From positions 1 to 20,853 of IMG/VR virus record IMGVR_UViG_3300043466_001609: DNA of 20,853 nt; one strand, 5' to 3'. The translations under genes were made by a program, and so were the position numbers. Positions 5,629 through 12,074 of the stretch are shown piece by piece. The notes under the pieces are model-generated. The model was not told where the DNA came from and ran no database searches. It saw only the letters and a program-made list of their open reading frames with translations. The stretch comes from a virus. Position 1 is the stretch's first letter, and the number at the start of each line of letters is the position of its first letter.

Positions 5629-5795
5629 TGCTGTAAAGTTTTAGGGTGTGTTTCGATGAACTTGTTTAGGTGGTCGATAGCTACGTCCACGTTGTGGATG
5701 TGCCATTCGATACCGTAGGGCTCCCCTTCTGCGAGGAGCTTGAGGAAGAACGAGTACAGCTCGTTCACGTCCTGCTTGAATTCTGGTCGTTGCAT
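5625..5795 (-). CDS. Hypothetical protein, 56 aa
   Basis: Not recognised. It reads MQRPEFKQDVNELYSFFLKL, then LAEGEPYGIEWHIHNVDVAI and a His/Lys-rich tail. It is helical with aromatics and no membrane segment. ATG 5795 was chosen because the upstream in-frame extension runs through a hairpin. Second gene of the P2 operon, after a short terminator-like hairpin, and coupled as ATGA to the OB-like gene. Confidence 0.65.
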   Translation of the reverse strand: MQRPEFKQDVNELYSFFLKLLAEGEPYGIEWHIHNVDVAIDHLNKFIETHPKTLQQ

Positions 5796-5803
5796 TGCTG
5801 AGA

Positions 5804-5825
5804 CAAATAGAGGGGCCGAGGCCCC
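5804..5825 (-). terminator. Weak hairpin terminator or attenuator
   Basis: The minus-strand RNA carries GGGGC-CTCG-GCCCC (5825-5812) followed by TCTATTTG. The stem is GC-rich but short, and the U-tract is interrupted. It lies between the first and second genes of the replication operon, so it probably lowers rather than stops transcription of the downstream genes. Confidence 0.5.
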
Positions 5826-5826
5826 G

Positions 5827-6027
5827 TTATGCGAACATTTTGCGGTACATGGCATCCATAACTGCGGGCTGCTGCATTTGCGCGATAAAGCGGGTTCCGT
5901 GGTTCAGCCAGTCAATCATGATTTGTTGAAGCTCCTCAGGGGTAGAGAAGGTCAAGCCGCGAGCTTGAATGAATCCCATTAGGTCCGTGAGCTGCTCGCT
6001 GTACTGGGTGAAATCGAAGTTGTTCAT
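5827..6027 (-). CDS. First gene of P2 operon, 66 aa
   Basis: Not recognised. It reads MNNFDFTQYSEQLTDLMGFI, then QARGLTFSTPEELQQIMIDW, and a Met/Gln-rich tail (AQMQQPAVMDAMYRKMFA). It is helical and soluble. As the first gene after P2, followed by a hairpin, it may be expressed more strongly than the replication genes behind it. The ATG at 6027 follows the conserved P1/P2 leader; the open reading farther upstream crosses the promoter and a terminator and is not coding. Confidence 0.75.
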   Translation of the reverse strand: MNNFDFTQYSEQLTDLMGFIQARGLTFSTPEELQQIMIDWLNHGTRFIAQMQQPAVMDAMYRKMFA

Positions 6028-6047
6028 TTTCCGGTTGTTTGATGGCT

Positions 6048-6080
6048 CAAAGATAAACAATCTTTTTCCTTTCCTCCAAA
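6048..6080 (-). promoter_or_regulatory. Promoter P2, Bacteroidota type
   Basis: On the minus strand TTTG (6080-6077), a 21-base spacer and TATCTTTG (6055-6048) match the -33/-7 consensus of the Bacteroidota primary sigma factor. The leader is short and contains TCAAACAAC at the same distance from the -7 box and the ATG as at P1. It sits just downstream of the late-operon terminator and should drive the replication operon. An AT-rich imperfect palindrome (TTAATCCGGAATTA) lies directly upstream of the -33 box. Confidence 0.88.
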
Positions 6081-6110
6081 TTAATCCGGAATTATTTTTC
6101 TGCATAGGGC

Positions 6111-6145
6111 AAAAAAAGAGGGCCGCCCCACGTTTGGAGCAGCCC
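6111..6145 (-). terminator. Strong intrinsic terminator of late operon
   Basis: The minus-strand RNA forms a ten-pair stem, GGGCUGCUCC with GGGGCGGCCC (two G-U pairs), around a six-base loop, and is followed by UC and seven U (6117-6111). It lies about 40 bases after the stop of the last lysis-module gene and ends the morphogenesis/lysis transcription unit before promoter P2. Confidence 0.9.
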
Positions 6146-6187
6146 CCATCAAACAACAATGATGAACCGGAATAGTTCGGCGCGAAT

Positions 6188-6403
6188 CTACTCCCCAAAG
6201 AAGGATAGCGACAAAGGGAGCACAGAAATAGCGCACAAAGCTACCAGCGGCCACGTAGCCCCTGACTCGATAATCTCATAACAGGCTGTAGACGCAATTA
6301 GACCGCCCACCGTTCGCTTCGCGGACCACCGCCGAAGGTCTCCCTTGGTCTTGAAGGCTTCGGTTAAATCTAGGCCCCTTAAAATCGATAGTATCGGGTT
6401 CAC
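6188..6403 (-). CDS. Small membrane protein, holin candidate, 71 aa
   Basis: The product begins MNPILSILRGLDLTEAFKTK, followed by a basic stretch (LRRWSAKR) and two hydrophobic segments, about residues 31-47 (TVGGLIASTACYEII) and 51-69 (WPLVALCAISVLPLSLSFF). Two membrane spans, small size and position beside an amidase fit a holin. The GTG at 6403 overlaps the upstream stop as GTGA, which I prefer to a longer start that would run through the 52-aa gene in another frame. Last gene before the strong terminator. Holin function is inferred from context. Confidence 0.65.
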   Translation of the reverse strand: MNPILSILRGLDLTEAFKTKGDLRRWSAKRTVGGLIASTACYEIIESGATWPLVALCAISVLPLSLSFFGE

Positions 6404-6558
6404 TTGTTCCGACCCAAGAATACCGCGTTCAGGATCCGCTTCGCGATATCCAAGATTGCGTCGTCCTTCTTGGTCTCCGTCAACGCCGTAAACGTTCCTA
6501 AAAAGCCTATCAGAGCCAGCAGCAGCTCGGCCCAGTTTTCTGCGAAGAAATCCCACAT
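6400..6558 (-). CDS. Small membrane protein, holin-like, 52 aa
   Basis: The product reads MWDFFAENWAELLLALIGFL, then GTFTALTETKKDD, and ends with an amphipathic basic helix (ILDIAKRILNAVFLGRNK). The hydrophobic segment spans about residues 10-26. Small single-pass proteins of this build follow lysin genes in other Bacteroidota phages. It starts with ATG 17 bases after the metallophosphoesterase stop and is coupled to the 71-aa membrane gene by a GTGA overlap. The two may act together as holin and regulator, but this is inference. Confidence 0.65.
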   Translation of the reverse strand: MWDFFAENWAELLLALIGFLGTFTALTETKKDDAILDIAKRILNAVFLGRNK

Positions 6559-6575
6559 TTTTGCGTGTTTAAAGA

Positions 6576-7433
6576 TTAAGTAGCCTCTCTAATAACGACC
6601 TCTATCTTCCTATTGTAGCCGTCGTCGTCCATTCTTCGCGTGGGCTTCATATCGACCCACCAGCCTCCGAGCCGCGGCTTCTGGAATCCCTTCTCTACTT
6701 CCCATCCCGCGAACCGGTCCAGCTGCTTGTAGCTCCCGAGCTTCATGTGGTGCACTACCCCGTCCCGGATGCGGCCGTACTTGTTAATCCTTTCCACTGT
6801 AATCGGGACGTGCCACTTCTGGTGGGTGTGCCCGCTGACTATCATATCTGCGTCGGGCCATTCCTTCTGGTCTATATCTACCGCAAGGACTCCCTTCGAC
6901 CTAGGCGCGTTCCCTCCGTAGCCGTGGTGAAAGTGCAGCTTGTAGGTGTAGTCCGCTCCGCGCTTCCTTCCGGTAGTTTCCGTAAATCGAAAGAAGATCC
7001 ACCCGGCATAGCTTCCTACGTGGCCCGCTCCTAGCAGAGCCGATAGACGGTCCAGAGGCGAGGTGCTCAACCTCTTTTCGATATTCGTCTCGTGGTTTCC
7101 GCGGCCGAAGAACTTCATCTGAGTCTTGTACTTCTTCAGGTACTCCGCCGAGTCCTCTATCACGTCGTCGAGGTACGTGATGGACTTGTACTCTGGACGT
7201 AGCCCGGAGTAGCTTCTGCGAGGGTCGTACATTCCCTGCATGAGGTCGAACCAGTCGCCAAAAACGAGAACGCTCGCATTTGTAGCGAGCGCTGTATCAA
7301 GGTGTTTTGTAAGTAGGTCCCGGTCGCAGTGGGTCGAGTCGAAATGAACGTCCGAAATCAGAAGAAACCGGCCTACCTCTCCGGGAAGCAGGCTAGGTTC
7401 TATCATGTAGACGGTGGGGTAAAGCTGCTTCAT
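6576..7433 (-). CDS. Calcineurin-like metallophosphoesterase, 285 aa
   Basis: All metal-binding motifs of the family are present: SDVH (D28, H30), GDWFD (D60, with D63), GNHE (N113, H114), a His-rich HFHHG (about 167-171) and GHTH (201-204). The enzyme should hydrolyse phosphomono- or diesters with two metal ions. The substrate is unknown, and nucleotide or nucleic-acid ends are as likely as small molecules. Length is typical. ATG 7433 overlaps the amidase stop as ATGA, so it is co-translated with lysis genes, which is not an obvious partner. An Mre11/SbcD-type nuclease role is possible, but no SbcC partner is in the window. Confidence 0.88.
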   Translation of the reverse strand: MKQLYPTVYMIEPSLLPGEVGRFLLISDVHFDSTHCDRDLLTKHLDTALATNASVLVFGDWFDLMQGMYDPRRSYSGLRPEYKSITYLDDVIEDSAEYLKKYKTQMKFFGRGNHETNIEKRLSTSPLDRLSALLGAGHVGSYAGWIFFRFTETTGRKRGADYTYKLHFHHGYGGNAPRSKGVLAVDIDQKEWPDADMIVSGHTHQKWHVPITVERINKYGRIRDGVVHHMKLGSYKQLDRFAGWEVEKGFQKPRLGGWWVDMKPTRRMDDDGYNRKIEVVIREAT

Positions 7434-7861
7434 GGAGGGGTGTTAGGATTGAGCTTCATATCTGCGAACTTCTCTCCGACCTTGAACGAAGGGCACGCTT
7501 TGAGATCGGTGAAATCGTTGTGACCGAAAACCTCCAGAGCGCCATATTGCGCCCGTAAAGTAGAAACGAGCTTTCTCCACGCTGCTTCCTGTGCCGCGTT
7601 CATCGTGTCCTTCGGCTTCTTGTCCTCTACCCCGCCCACGTAGCAAACTCCCACAGAGTCGGTATTCCAGCCGATTACATGAGACCCCACCTTGTACAGC
7701 GGTCGTCCTAGCTCCACCTTTCCGTTTAAACGGATCACAAAATGGTAGCCTATATCCTTCCACCCTTTCCCTTTGTGCCACCCTTTAATCTCTTTAGCCC
7801 CGATATCCATAGATACCGGAGTAGCAGAGCAATGAAGAACGATGAAATCAAGGTTACGCAT
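7430..7861 (-). CDS. N-acetylmuramoyl-L-alanine amidase (endolysin)
   Basis: The 143-aa product is an Amidase_2 / T7-lysozyme-type enzyme that cuts the bond between N-acetylmuramic acid and the stem peptide. The three zinc ligands are visible: H10 (VLHCSAT), H114 (VFGHND) and C123 (KACPSF). The tyrosine of DIGYHF (Y39) and K121 match the catalytic Tyr and Lys of T7 lysozyme. It has no signal peptide or cell-wall-binding domain, so export would need a holin, and holin candidates are adjacent. The ATG at 7861 (MRNLDFIVLH) was preferred to an upstream start that overlaps the XhlA-like gene further. Confidence 0.92.
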   Translation of the reverse strand: MRNLDFIVLHCSATPVSMDIGAKEIKGWHKGKGWKDIGYHFVIRLNGKVELGRPLYKVGSHVIGWNTDSVGVCYVGGVEDKKPKDTMNAAQEAAWRKLVSTLRAQYGALEVFGHNDFTDLKACPSFKVGEKFADMKLNPNTPP

Positions 7862-8036
7862 TGAAAAGAGATTTGAACCAAGTAACCGCCACCACGAATA
7901 CCCCACCCAAACTCCCCCACCACTTCACCTCGAGGTCACGGATTTTTCCCTCGTGCTTGTCTAAGCTCTCTTTGTGGAAGTCGAGCTTCGTCTCTATCCG
8001 CGCGAGTGCGTCCACTACGTCTTCCAGAGTTGCCAT
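7854..8036 (-). CDS. XhlA-like coiled-coil membrane protein, 60 aa
   Basis: Residues 1-38 (MATLEDVVDALARIETKLDF onward) are a charged coiled coil, followed by a membrane segment, about residues 40-58 (WGSLGGVFVVAVTWFKSLF). This is the layout of XhlA-type phage proteins, which work with holins in lysis. It precedes and overlaps the amidase by eight bases. Another 49-aa frame starts upstream and overlaps this gene by 101 bases. Confidence 0.7.
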   Translation of the reverse strand: MATLEDVVDALARIETKLDFHKESLDKHEGKIRDLEVKWWGSLGGVFVVAVTWFKSLFNA

Positions 8037-8085
8037 CTATCCACTTTTTGAGCCGTTCGATATTCGTCTTTCGGTCCTGCTTCAT
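7936..8085 (-). CDS. Possible nested 49-aa basic ORF
   Basis: The reading starts MKQDRKTNIERLKKWIDG and continues Arg-rich to KNP. Its ATG overlaps the connector gene stop as ATGA, the coupling seen at many true genes here. Two thirds of it overlap the XhlA-like gene in another frame, so the Arg-rich tail may be a by-product. It could be a short peptide that couples translation, or an overlapping lysis accessory. It has no signal or membrane segment. Confidence 0.35.
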   Translation of the reverse strand: MKQDRKTNIERLKKWIDGNSGRRSGRTRADRDEARLPQRELRQARGKNP

Positions 8086-8642
8086 CGGTTAATGGCGTAC
8101 GCGTACTCCGGAGTAATCGTAGGACGGTCCCACGAACCCGAGATAGATAGCCCGCTCTGGTAGTAACGGAACGGCTGAGCGCAGATACGGTTGTAGAGGT
8201 TCGTGCTATACTCGGGAAAGAGGCTGGAGTTCTGGCAGAGGTAGAGGTACATCTGCTGCGTGTAGAAATTCGCGTTCTGGCGCATACGCTCGAGCTCCCG
8301 GTGGTAGTCCGTCTGAGAGATTGCCGTAGTATTTTCAGAAGACCGAATCACCAAACCTCCGTTGTCAATCTTTACGTAGAGGCTCGGCATGAGCTCTACC
8401 ATAGTCCACCACGCCGTCGCTTTCCGGACGTAGTTCTCGACCAGCGTGAGGTAGTTCCCTGCGAGGGTCCCTCCGGAAATCTTCGTCCGCAGAGCGTCGT
8501 ACAGGTCGGAGCCGAGATAGATCTGGACGTTCTTGTCCTGAGCCAGAATTACAGCCTGCGAGATATAGTTCTCGTCCACAGCCCCGTTGAGTTGTGTCAC
8601 CCGCTTGAGATAGTTCGGGTTCACGAATAGTACTTCTGCCAT
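8082..8642 (-). CDS. Head-tail connector-like protein, 186 aa
   Basis: The protein (MAEVLFVNPNYLKRVTQLNG, then QAVILAQDKNVQIYLGSDLY) is mostly helical with a beta-rich end. It has the build of head-tail adaptor proteins, which ring the portal exit. Support comes mainly from length, fold impression and its place directly after the portal gene, with a TAATG overlap. The C-terminus (GSWDRPTITPEYAYAINR) is extended. I do not see a catalytic motif. Adaptor or neck protein is the best guess; sequence alone does not prove it. Confidence 0.6.
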   Translation of the reverse strand: MAEVLFVNPNYLKRVTQLNGAVDENYISQAVILAQDKNVQIYLGSDLYDALRTKISGGTLAGNYLTLVENYVRKATAWWTMVELMPSLYVKIDNGGLVIRSSENTTAISQTDYHRELERMRQNANFYTQQMYLYLCQNSSLFPEYSTNLYNRICAQPFRYYQSGLSISGSWDRPTITPEYAYAINR

Positions 8643-10318
8643 TATCTCGGGGTTGTGAATTTGCGAGGTTTCAGGAATCCGCGGTTCTTCATATCTCGTG
8701 GGCGCTGAGCCACCTTGCGGTCGTTTTCTTCGAGACGGTTGTCCTTCCTTTCTTCGGGAGGGAGAGACCGAATAATCCTTTGGGCTTCGTTTACGGAGAT
8801 AAGCCCGTTATCCTTCTTCAGGTACGTTTGACGCATCCAGAAATGACGGCACGAGCCGCCACCTTTGTAGAGCCAGATATCGTAGGTCTCCGCTCCTTCA
8901 GGTCCCCAGCCCGGGTTGACCGCCTGCCTTCCGGCTTGCACGATATCCTCCTTCCGGTAGACCTTCATCGAGTCTATCATTCTCCGGCAGAAGTCGCGGC
9001 TCTTGGAGTCCGAAAGGGTCGTAGGAGCGTACGCGTACCGTACCCGTACGATATCGTTGTCCTGCGAGGATTTGGCCGAAGGGTTATTTCGAAGGGCACG
9101 GGCGAAGTTCCAGAGGGCGTCGTGAGCCTCTTCGCAATTGTAGTCCACCTCCCGCTCGTCAATCAAAATCCAGTCCTCTCCGATTTCTTCTCCGCACGCC
9201 TCTAGGTACTGAAAAGCCCCGTCTAGGTTCACCTGTTCTGAAAGCAGCGTAGGTGTGGCTCCAGAAGCGTTTAGAAGGGTCTCTACCGCGTCTTCGAGAA
9301 TCATTCTGAAGGGTTGCACCACCTGCTGGTCAAAAAGCTCCGCAGAGGCTTCCATTTCGCTTCCTCCACCCAACTTGCCCGCCACCATCACGCCGAACAT
9401 CTGCGGGTTCGTCACCCGGTGGCCTATCATGATCTTCGCTGTGGTTTCCTCGCTGAGGAATTGGTACTGCTTGTCTGCGTCCGAAAGAGCAAACGGCTCA
9501 ATCGTAGGAGCCCGGTCGGGTTCATCCGAGAATGTCATCCAGAACTTCCCCGCGTTCTGTGCTCCCGCGGCTTGGTTCTCGATATCCCTGCGGATCATGC
9601 GGCGCTCTTCGTCCGAAGGGATGCCGTTCTTGAAGTGGATAGCGAACGAGGGAGAGAGGCCGTTCTTGATATTGTTGATGTGGAAGACCGAAATCTCCTT
9701 CTCGAGCTCGATGTAGTTGATAGCTCCGATATAGTCCGGCTTCGGGTAGTAGTAGGAACCTACCGAGAACGGCTTCATGTACAGGATTTGAGTCGGGTAC
9801 TCGTTTTTGGTCTCTGGATTGAACCGCGCGATAGCAGTCGGCTCCTGCCGCTTGTCCATCCAGTCCCTCGAGTAGTAGTACCAGTCGACCACCTCGTTCT
9901 CGTCGCAGAATCCCGAGCGTACGTTCTCAAACGGAAGGTGAGAAATATTCGCGATTGTGCTCCGGTCGAGGCTCCAGTTCACCTCCAGAGCGAAGCCGTT
10001 CTGTATTTTCAGATCGATAGCGCACTTCCGGAGTTCGGAATCGAGGTCCCACTGTGCTGCGAGGAGCTTCGCGTTGAGGTCGGCAGGCTCGAAACCTTCG
10101 CCGAAGACCATCATTGCGATAGTCGTGCAGAGCGCGTTGTGGGTCGGGCTCGCGTGGTAGAGGTCTACCAGATACTGCGGGTAGAGGTTGTCGTCCCCGT
10201 AGTTCACCCAGTCCCCTTGCGTACCCTCTCGGTAGGATTTGGGTACGTAGCTCGCGAGGTTCACGGACTCTACCCTTCCCGGATTTCGAGGGGCTGTTAT
10301 TCTTTTACTCGTTGCCAT
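8642..10318 (-). CDS. Portal protein with long C-terminal extension, 558 aa
   Basis: Residues 1-375 look like a siphovirus portal: WVNYGDDNLYPQYLVDLYHA, then the stem/crown part with GAQNAGKFWMTF, FLSEETTAKIMIGHRVTNPQ and MFGVMVAGKLGGGSEMEAS. The portal forms the ring through which DNA enters the capsid and where the terminase docks. Residues 380-558 are an extra domain, including SKSRDFCRRMIDSMKVYRKE, TYDIWLYKGGGSCRHFWMR and a basic tail. I recall this pattern from XkdF-type head proteins of other Bacteroidota phages; here the protease gene lacks it. It ends in a TAATG overlap with the connector gene. ATG start. Confidence 0.85.
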   Translation of the reverse strand: MATSKRITAPRNPGRVESVNLASYVPKSYREGTQGDWVNYGDDNLYPQYLVDLYHASPTHNALCTTIAMMVFGEGFEPADLNAKLLAAQWDLDSELRKCAIDLKIQNGFALEVNWSLDRSTIANISHLPFENVRSGFCDENEVVDWYYYSRDWMDKRQEPTAIARFNPETKNEYPTQILYMKPFSVGSYYYPKPDYIGAINYIELEKEISVFHINNIKNGLSPSFAIHFKNGIPSDEERRMIRRDIENQAAGAQNAGKFWMTFSDEPDRAPTIEPFALSDADKQYQFLSEETTAKIMIGHRVTNPQMFGVMVAGKLGGGSEMEASAELFDQQVVQPFRMILEDAVETLLNASGATPTLLSEQVNLDGAFQYLEACGEEIGEDWILIDEREVDYNCEEAHDALWNFARALRNNPSAKSSQDNDIVRVRYAYAPTTLSDSKSRDFCRRMIDSMKVYRKEDIVQAGRQAVNPGWGPEGAETYDIWLYKGGGSCRHFWMRQTYLKKDNGLISVNEAQRIIRSLPPEERKDNRLEENDRKVAQRPRDMKNRGFLKPRKFTTPR

Positions 10319-10703
10319 AGAAAATCACGTTATCGTCAAGGGAGATAGTGGGCAGGGTCACAATGCCCGCGCCGGGAACCCGCAAAGTACCTTGTTCTAC
10401 CAGAGCCACCACCGCGGCGTTTAGAGGGTCTTTGTTGCTGCTGGAGTTCTGGACGTACACGAAGTAGTCGTAATCGCCCGTCTTTGTAAGGAGGACGTTG
10501 TTCGTGGTGGTCGCGTTCGTAGCTACGTCGATTTTCGTGTACCGAGGGTTGTCGGTAATCACGTATCCCACGAAATAGAAGTCCTCTTGGCTCATCCTGT
10601 GCACCAGCTTAAACAGGTAGTGCGTGTACGTGTAATCCCTCGCCGCGTCCTGAAGCGTCAAGTAGATACTTTGAGTACCGCTATTCGAGTTTAAGTACAA
10701 CAT
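10305..10703 (-). CDS. Putative structural protein, 132 aa
   Basis: Family not certain. The product (MLYLNSNSGTQSIYLTLQDA, then YTHYLFKLVHRMSQEDFYFV and a Thr/Asn-rich stretch) is beta-rich. The C-terminus (LVEQGTLRVPGAGIVTLPTI) is of the kind seen in capsid decoration or neck proteins. It sits between glycosyltransferase genes and the portal, overlapping the former by 23 and the latter by 14 bases. Tandem Thr/Asn residues (NATTTNNV) could be glycosylation targets, but that is only a suggestion from context. Confidence 0.6.
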   Translation of the reverse strand: MLYLNSNSGTQSIYLTLQDAARDYTYTHYLFKLVHRMSQEDFYFVGYVITDNPRYTKIDVATNATTTNNVLLTKTGDYDYFVYVQNSSSNKDPLNAAVVALVEQGTLRVPGAGIVTLPTISLDDNVIFYGNE

Positions 10704-11367
10704 CTCGAGGAATTAGGTGTGCTTCGGGAACTATCTCGTCAAGGTCGTAGTTCTCGGGGCTGTACTTATAACGCGCAAACGCGCTAACATTAACCGAACT
10801 CTTTACATCTGCGACTGTTGGGGTCTGGCTCCAGAAAGGCTCGACCTTCGTCTTCTCCCACACGTGCATCCGGGAACACCCGTCGAGCCCTACGTTCCGG
10901 TCCGTCCACATCACAGGCACCTTGTCCACTATCCTCCGGCTCATAAACCGTCCAGCCCCCGAAGCGTATCCCCGAAATAGGGTCCCTTCTCGGGTGTCCG
11001 CGCGGAACATGTAGATGTTTCTCGATCCTGCGAACTCGTGCTCTGCCATGAGCTCGAGGATATGCGTCCCGCCTCCGGGAAGGATGAAGTCGTCGGAACC
11101 GAGCTGAAGGAGAAAGTCCCATTCGGCCCCTCGCATCCAGTCGAGAAGCTCGTTGTTCTTTGTCCCCAGACGCTCGTTCTCGAACCACTTGTAGTTCCAC
11201 CCGTATTCCTGAGCGAGCTCCTCGTGTTCGTCCTCAGAAACGGCGATATACGGAATGAGCTCCGCGCCACCTTCGGCGAACTCCTTTTGAATCCTTTTGA
11301 TCCCCTCGTAGCAGGCTCGCGTGAGCTCGAGCCGCTTCCATACGGGTATGTGTAGTGCTATTTTCAT
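10681..11367 (-). CDS. Glycosyltransferase, GT-A type, 228 aa
   Basis: The start MKIALHIPVWKRLELTRACY is the first beta strand and helix of GT-A transferases. A metal-binding motif (QLGSDDF, D92-D93) lies where the DxD of family-2-like enzymes is expected, and KNNELLDW precedes it, as in nucleotide-sugar-binding enzymes. It should transfer a sugar from a nucleotide donor to an unknown acceptor. It is soluble and without membrane segments. ATG 11367 overlaps the stop of the second transferase as ATGA. Being placed among morphogenesis genes, virion proteins or modified DNA are possible acceptors; neither is shown. Confidence 0.75.
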   Translation of the reverse strand: MKIALHIPVWKRLELTRACYEGIKRIQKEFAEGGAELIPYIAVSEDEHEELAQEYGWNYKWFENERLGTKNNELLDWMRGAEWDFLLQLGSDDFILPGGGTHILELMAEHEFAGSRNIYMFRADTREGTLFRGYASGAGRFMSRRIVDKVPVMWTDRNVGLDGCSRMHVWEKTKVEPFWSQTPTVADVKSSVNVSAFARYKYSPENYDLDEIVPEAHLIPRDVVLKLE

Positions 11368-12017
11368 TCGTAGGTGTGGAATATAGCAGTCATATCCGCG
11401 GCTTGCGTTTGCTCCCAAATCGTGGTCCCTTTCGGCGGCGCGATATAGCCAAAGTAGTCCGCTGGATGCCGGAGTGCATAGGCACGAACGTCGAGGCGTT
11501 TCATCTGCCCGTAAACGTAGAGGTCGGCCCGGTTCCAGTCGTGGTTTGGCTGGAATTGCTTGTAGATATCTTGAGGGTAGTAAGCTACACCGGTGCCCGG
11601 GATATCTACGCGTACGTTTTCGTCGTTCCTGCGTAGGCAGTGAACCACGTTCTTGCAGTCGGTCCAGTAGTCGCGTACACGGTCGGGTACAATCTTCCCG
11701 TGATGGGTTAGAATTACGTCCCGAAACAGCTCGGAGGTAGCCACGAAATCCGCGACGTAGGTAGAGGGATAGATGAGGTCGTCGTCCAGCGTCAGGAAAG
11801 CCCGGTAGTTTCCGAACGGCCAAAAGAACTTCCCACGATCCCCGAGGTTCTTTCCGTAGTGCCATACCTCAACCTTCTCGTGTACCAGCTCTGCGGGGAT
11901 AGAGTCGAACCCGTTCAAGCAAAGGAAGAGGCGGTCCACCTGCGGGAGGATGCTCTGGACCGAAAGGAGCGATTCCGGGAACCTATCCGGGAGCATCGCC
12001 ATACCTGCGTAAATCAT
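11364..12017 (-). CDS. Glycosyltransferase-like protein, 217 aa
   Basis: The N-terminus (MIYAGMAMLPDRFPESLLSV, then DRLFLCLNGFDS) and the TLDDDLIYP motif with D78, D79 and D80 fit a GT-A transferase. VEVWHYGKNLGDRGKFFW is the typical nucleotide-sugar-binding stretch in between. The C-terminus (NHDWNRADLYVYGQMKRLDV, then THHGK earlier and HPADYFGY later) may form the acceptor site. It is paired with the 228-aa transferase by an ATGA overlap. The ATG at 12017 lies right after a terminator, so it may depend on read-through or an internal promoter. Acceptor unknown. Confidence 0.72.
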   Translation of the reverse strand: MIYAGMAMLPDRFPESLLSVQSILPQVDRLFLCLNGFDSIPAELVHEKVEVWHYGKNLGDRGKFFWPFGNYRAFLTLDDDLIYPSTYVADFVATSELFRDVILTHHGKIVPDRVRDYWTDCKNVVHCLRRNDENVRVDIPGTGVAYYPQDIYKQFQPNHDWNRADLYVYGQMKRLDVRAYALRHPADYFGYIAPPKGTTIWEQTQAADMTAIFHTYE

Positions 12018-12022
12018 ACTGC

Positions 12023-12051
12023 AAAGAAAAGGCCCCGCAGTACGCGAGGCC
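12023..12051 (-). terminator. Intrinsic terminator after tail-tube gene
   Basis: The minus-strand RNA forms an eight-pair stem, GGCCUCGC with GCGGGGCC (one U-G pair), a five-base loop, then UUUUCUUU. It lies between the tail-tube stop and the first glycosyltransferase start and should lower transcription into the glycosyltransferase-portal part. Confidence 0.85.
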
Positions 12052-12074
12052 CGTTCTAACCAAAACAACCACCC

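Larger units (their letters stand above)
6034..6157. repeat. 12-bp inverted repeat flanking P2 and terminator
   Basis: GTTGTTTGATGG at 6034-6045 has an exact inverted copy, CCATCAAACAAC, at 6146-6157. One copy is in the P2 leader and the other just upstream of the late-operon terminator hairpin. A shorter match (GTTGTTTGA) lies in the P1 leader. The pair could be a protein-binding site or pair in read-through RNA. Confidence 0.6.

Noticed and set aside
6158-6280. Plus-strand ORF of about 40 codons starting ATGATGAACCGG after TCAAACAACA
   Set aside because: The leader-like word comes from the inverted repeat; no plus-strand promoter is seen, and the frame is antisense to the holin-like gene.
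6404-6556. GTG start at 6556 giving a 122-aa protein instead of two small ones
   Set aside because: The first part is an out-of-frame shadow of the 52-aa membrane protein, which has an ATG, a membrane helix and GTGA coupling to the 71-aa gene.
9314-10348. Open plus-strand frame of 344 codons opposite the portal gene
   Set aside because: It is the antisense of a clear portal gene, Arg/Val/Leu-rich without any family pattern; likewise 12694-13629 opposite the capsid gene. All supported genes are on the minus strand.
11368-11865. Long N-terminal extension of the 228-aa glycosyltransferase
   Set aside because: The extension is an out-of-frame reading of the other glycosyltransferase; the ATGA start at 11367 begins a proper GT-A fold.
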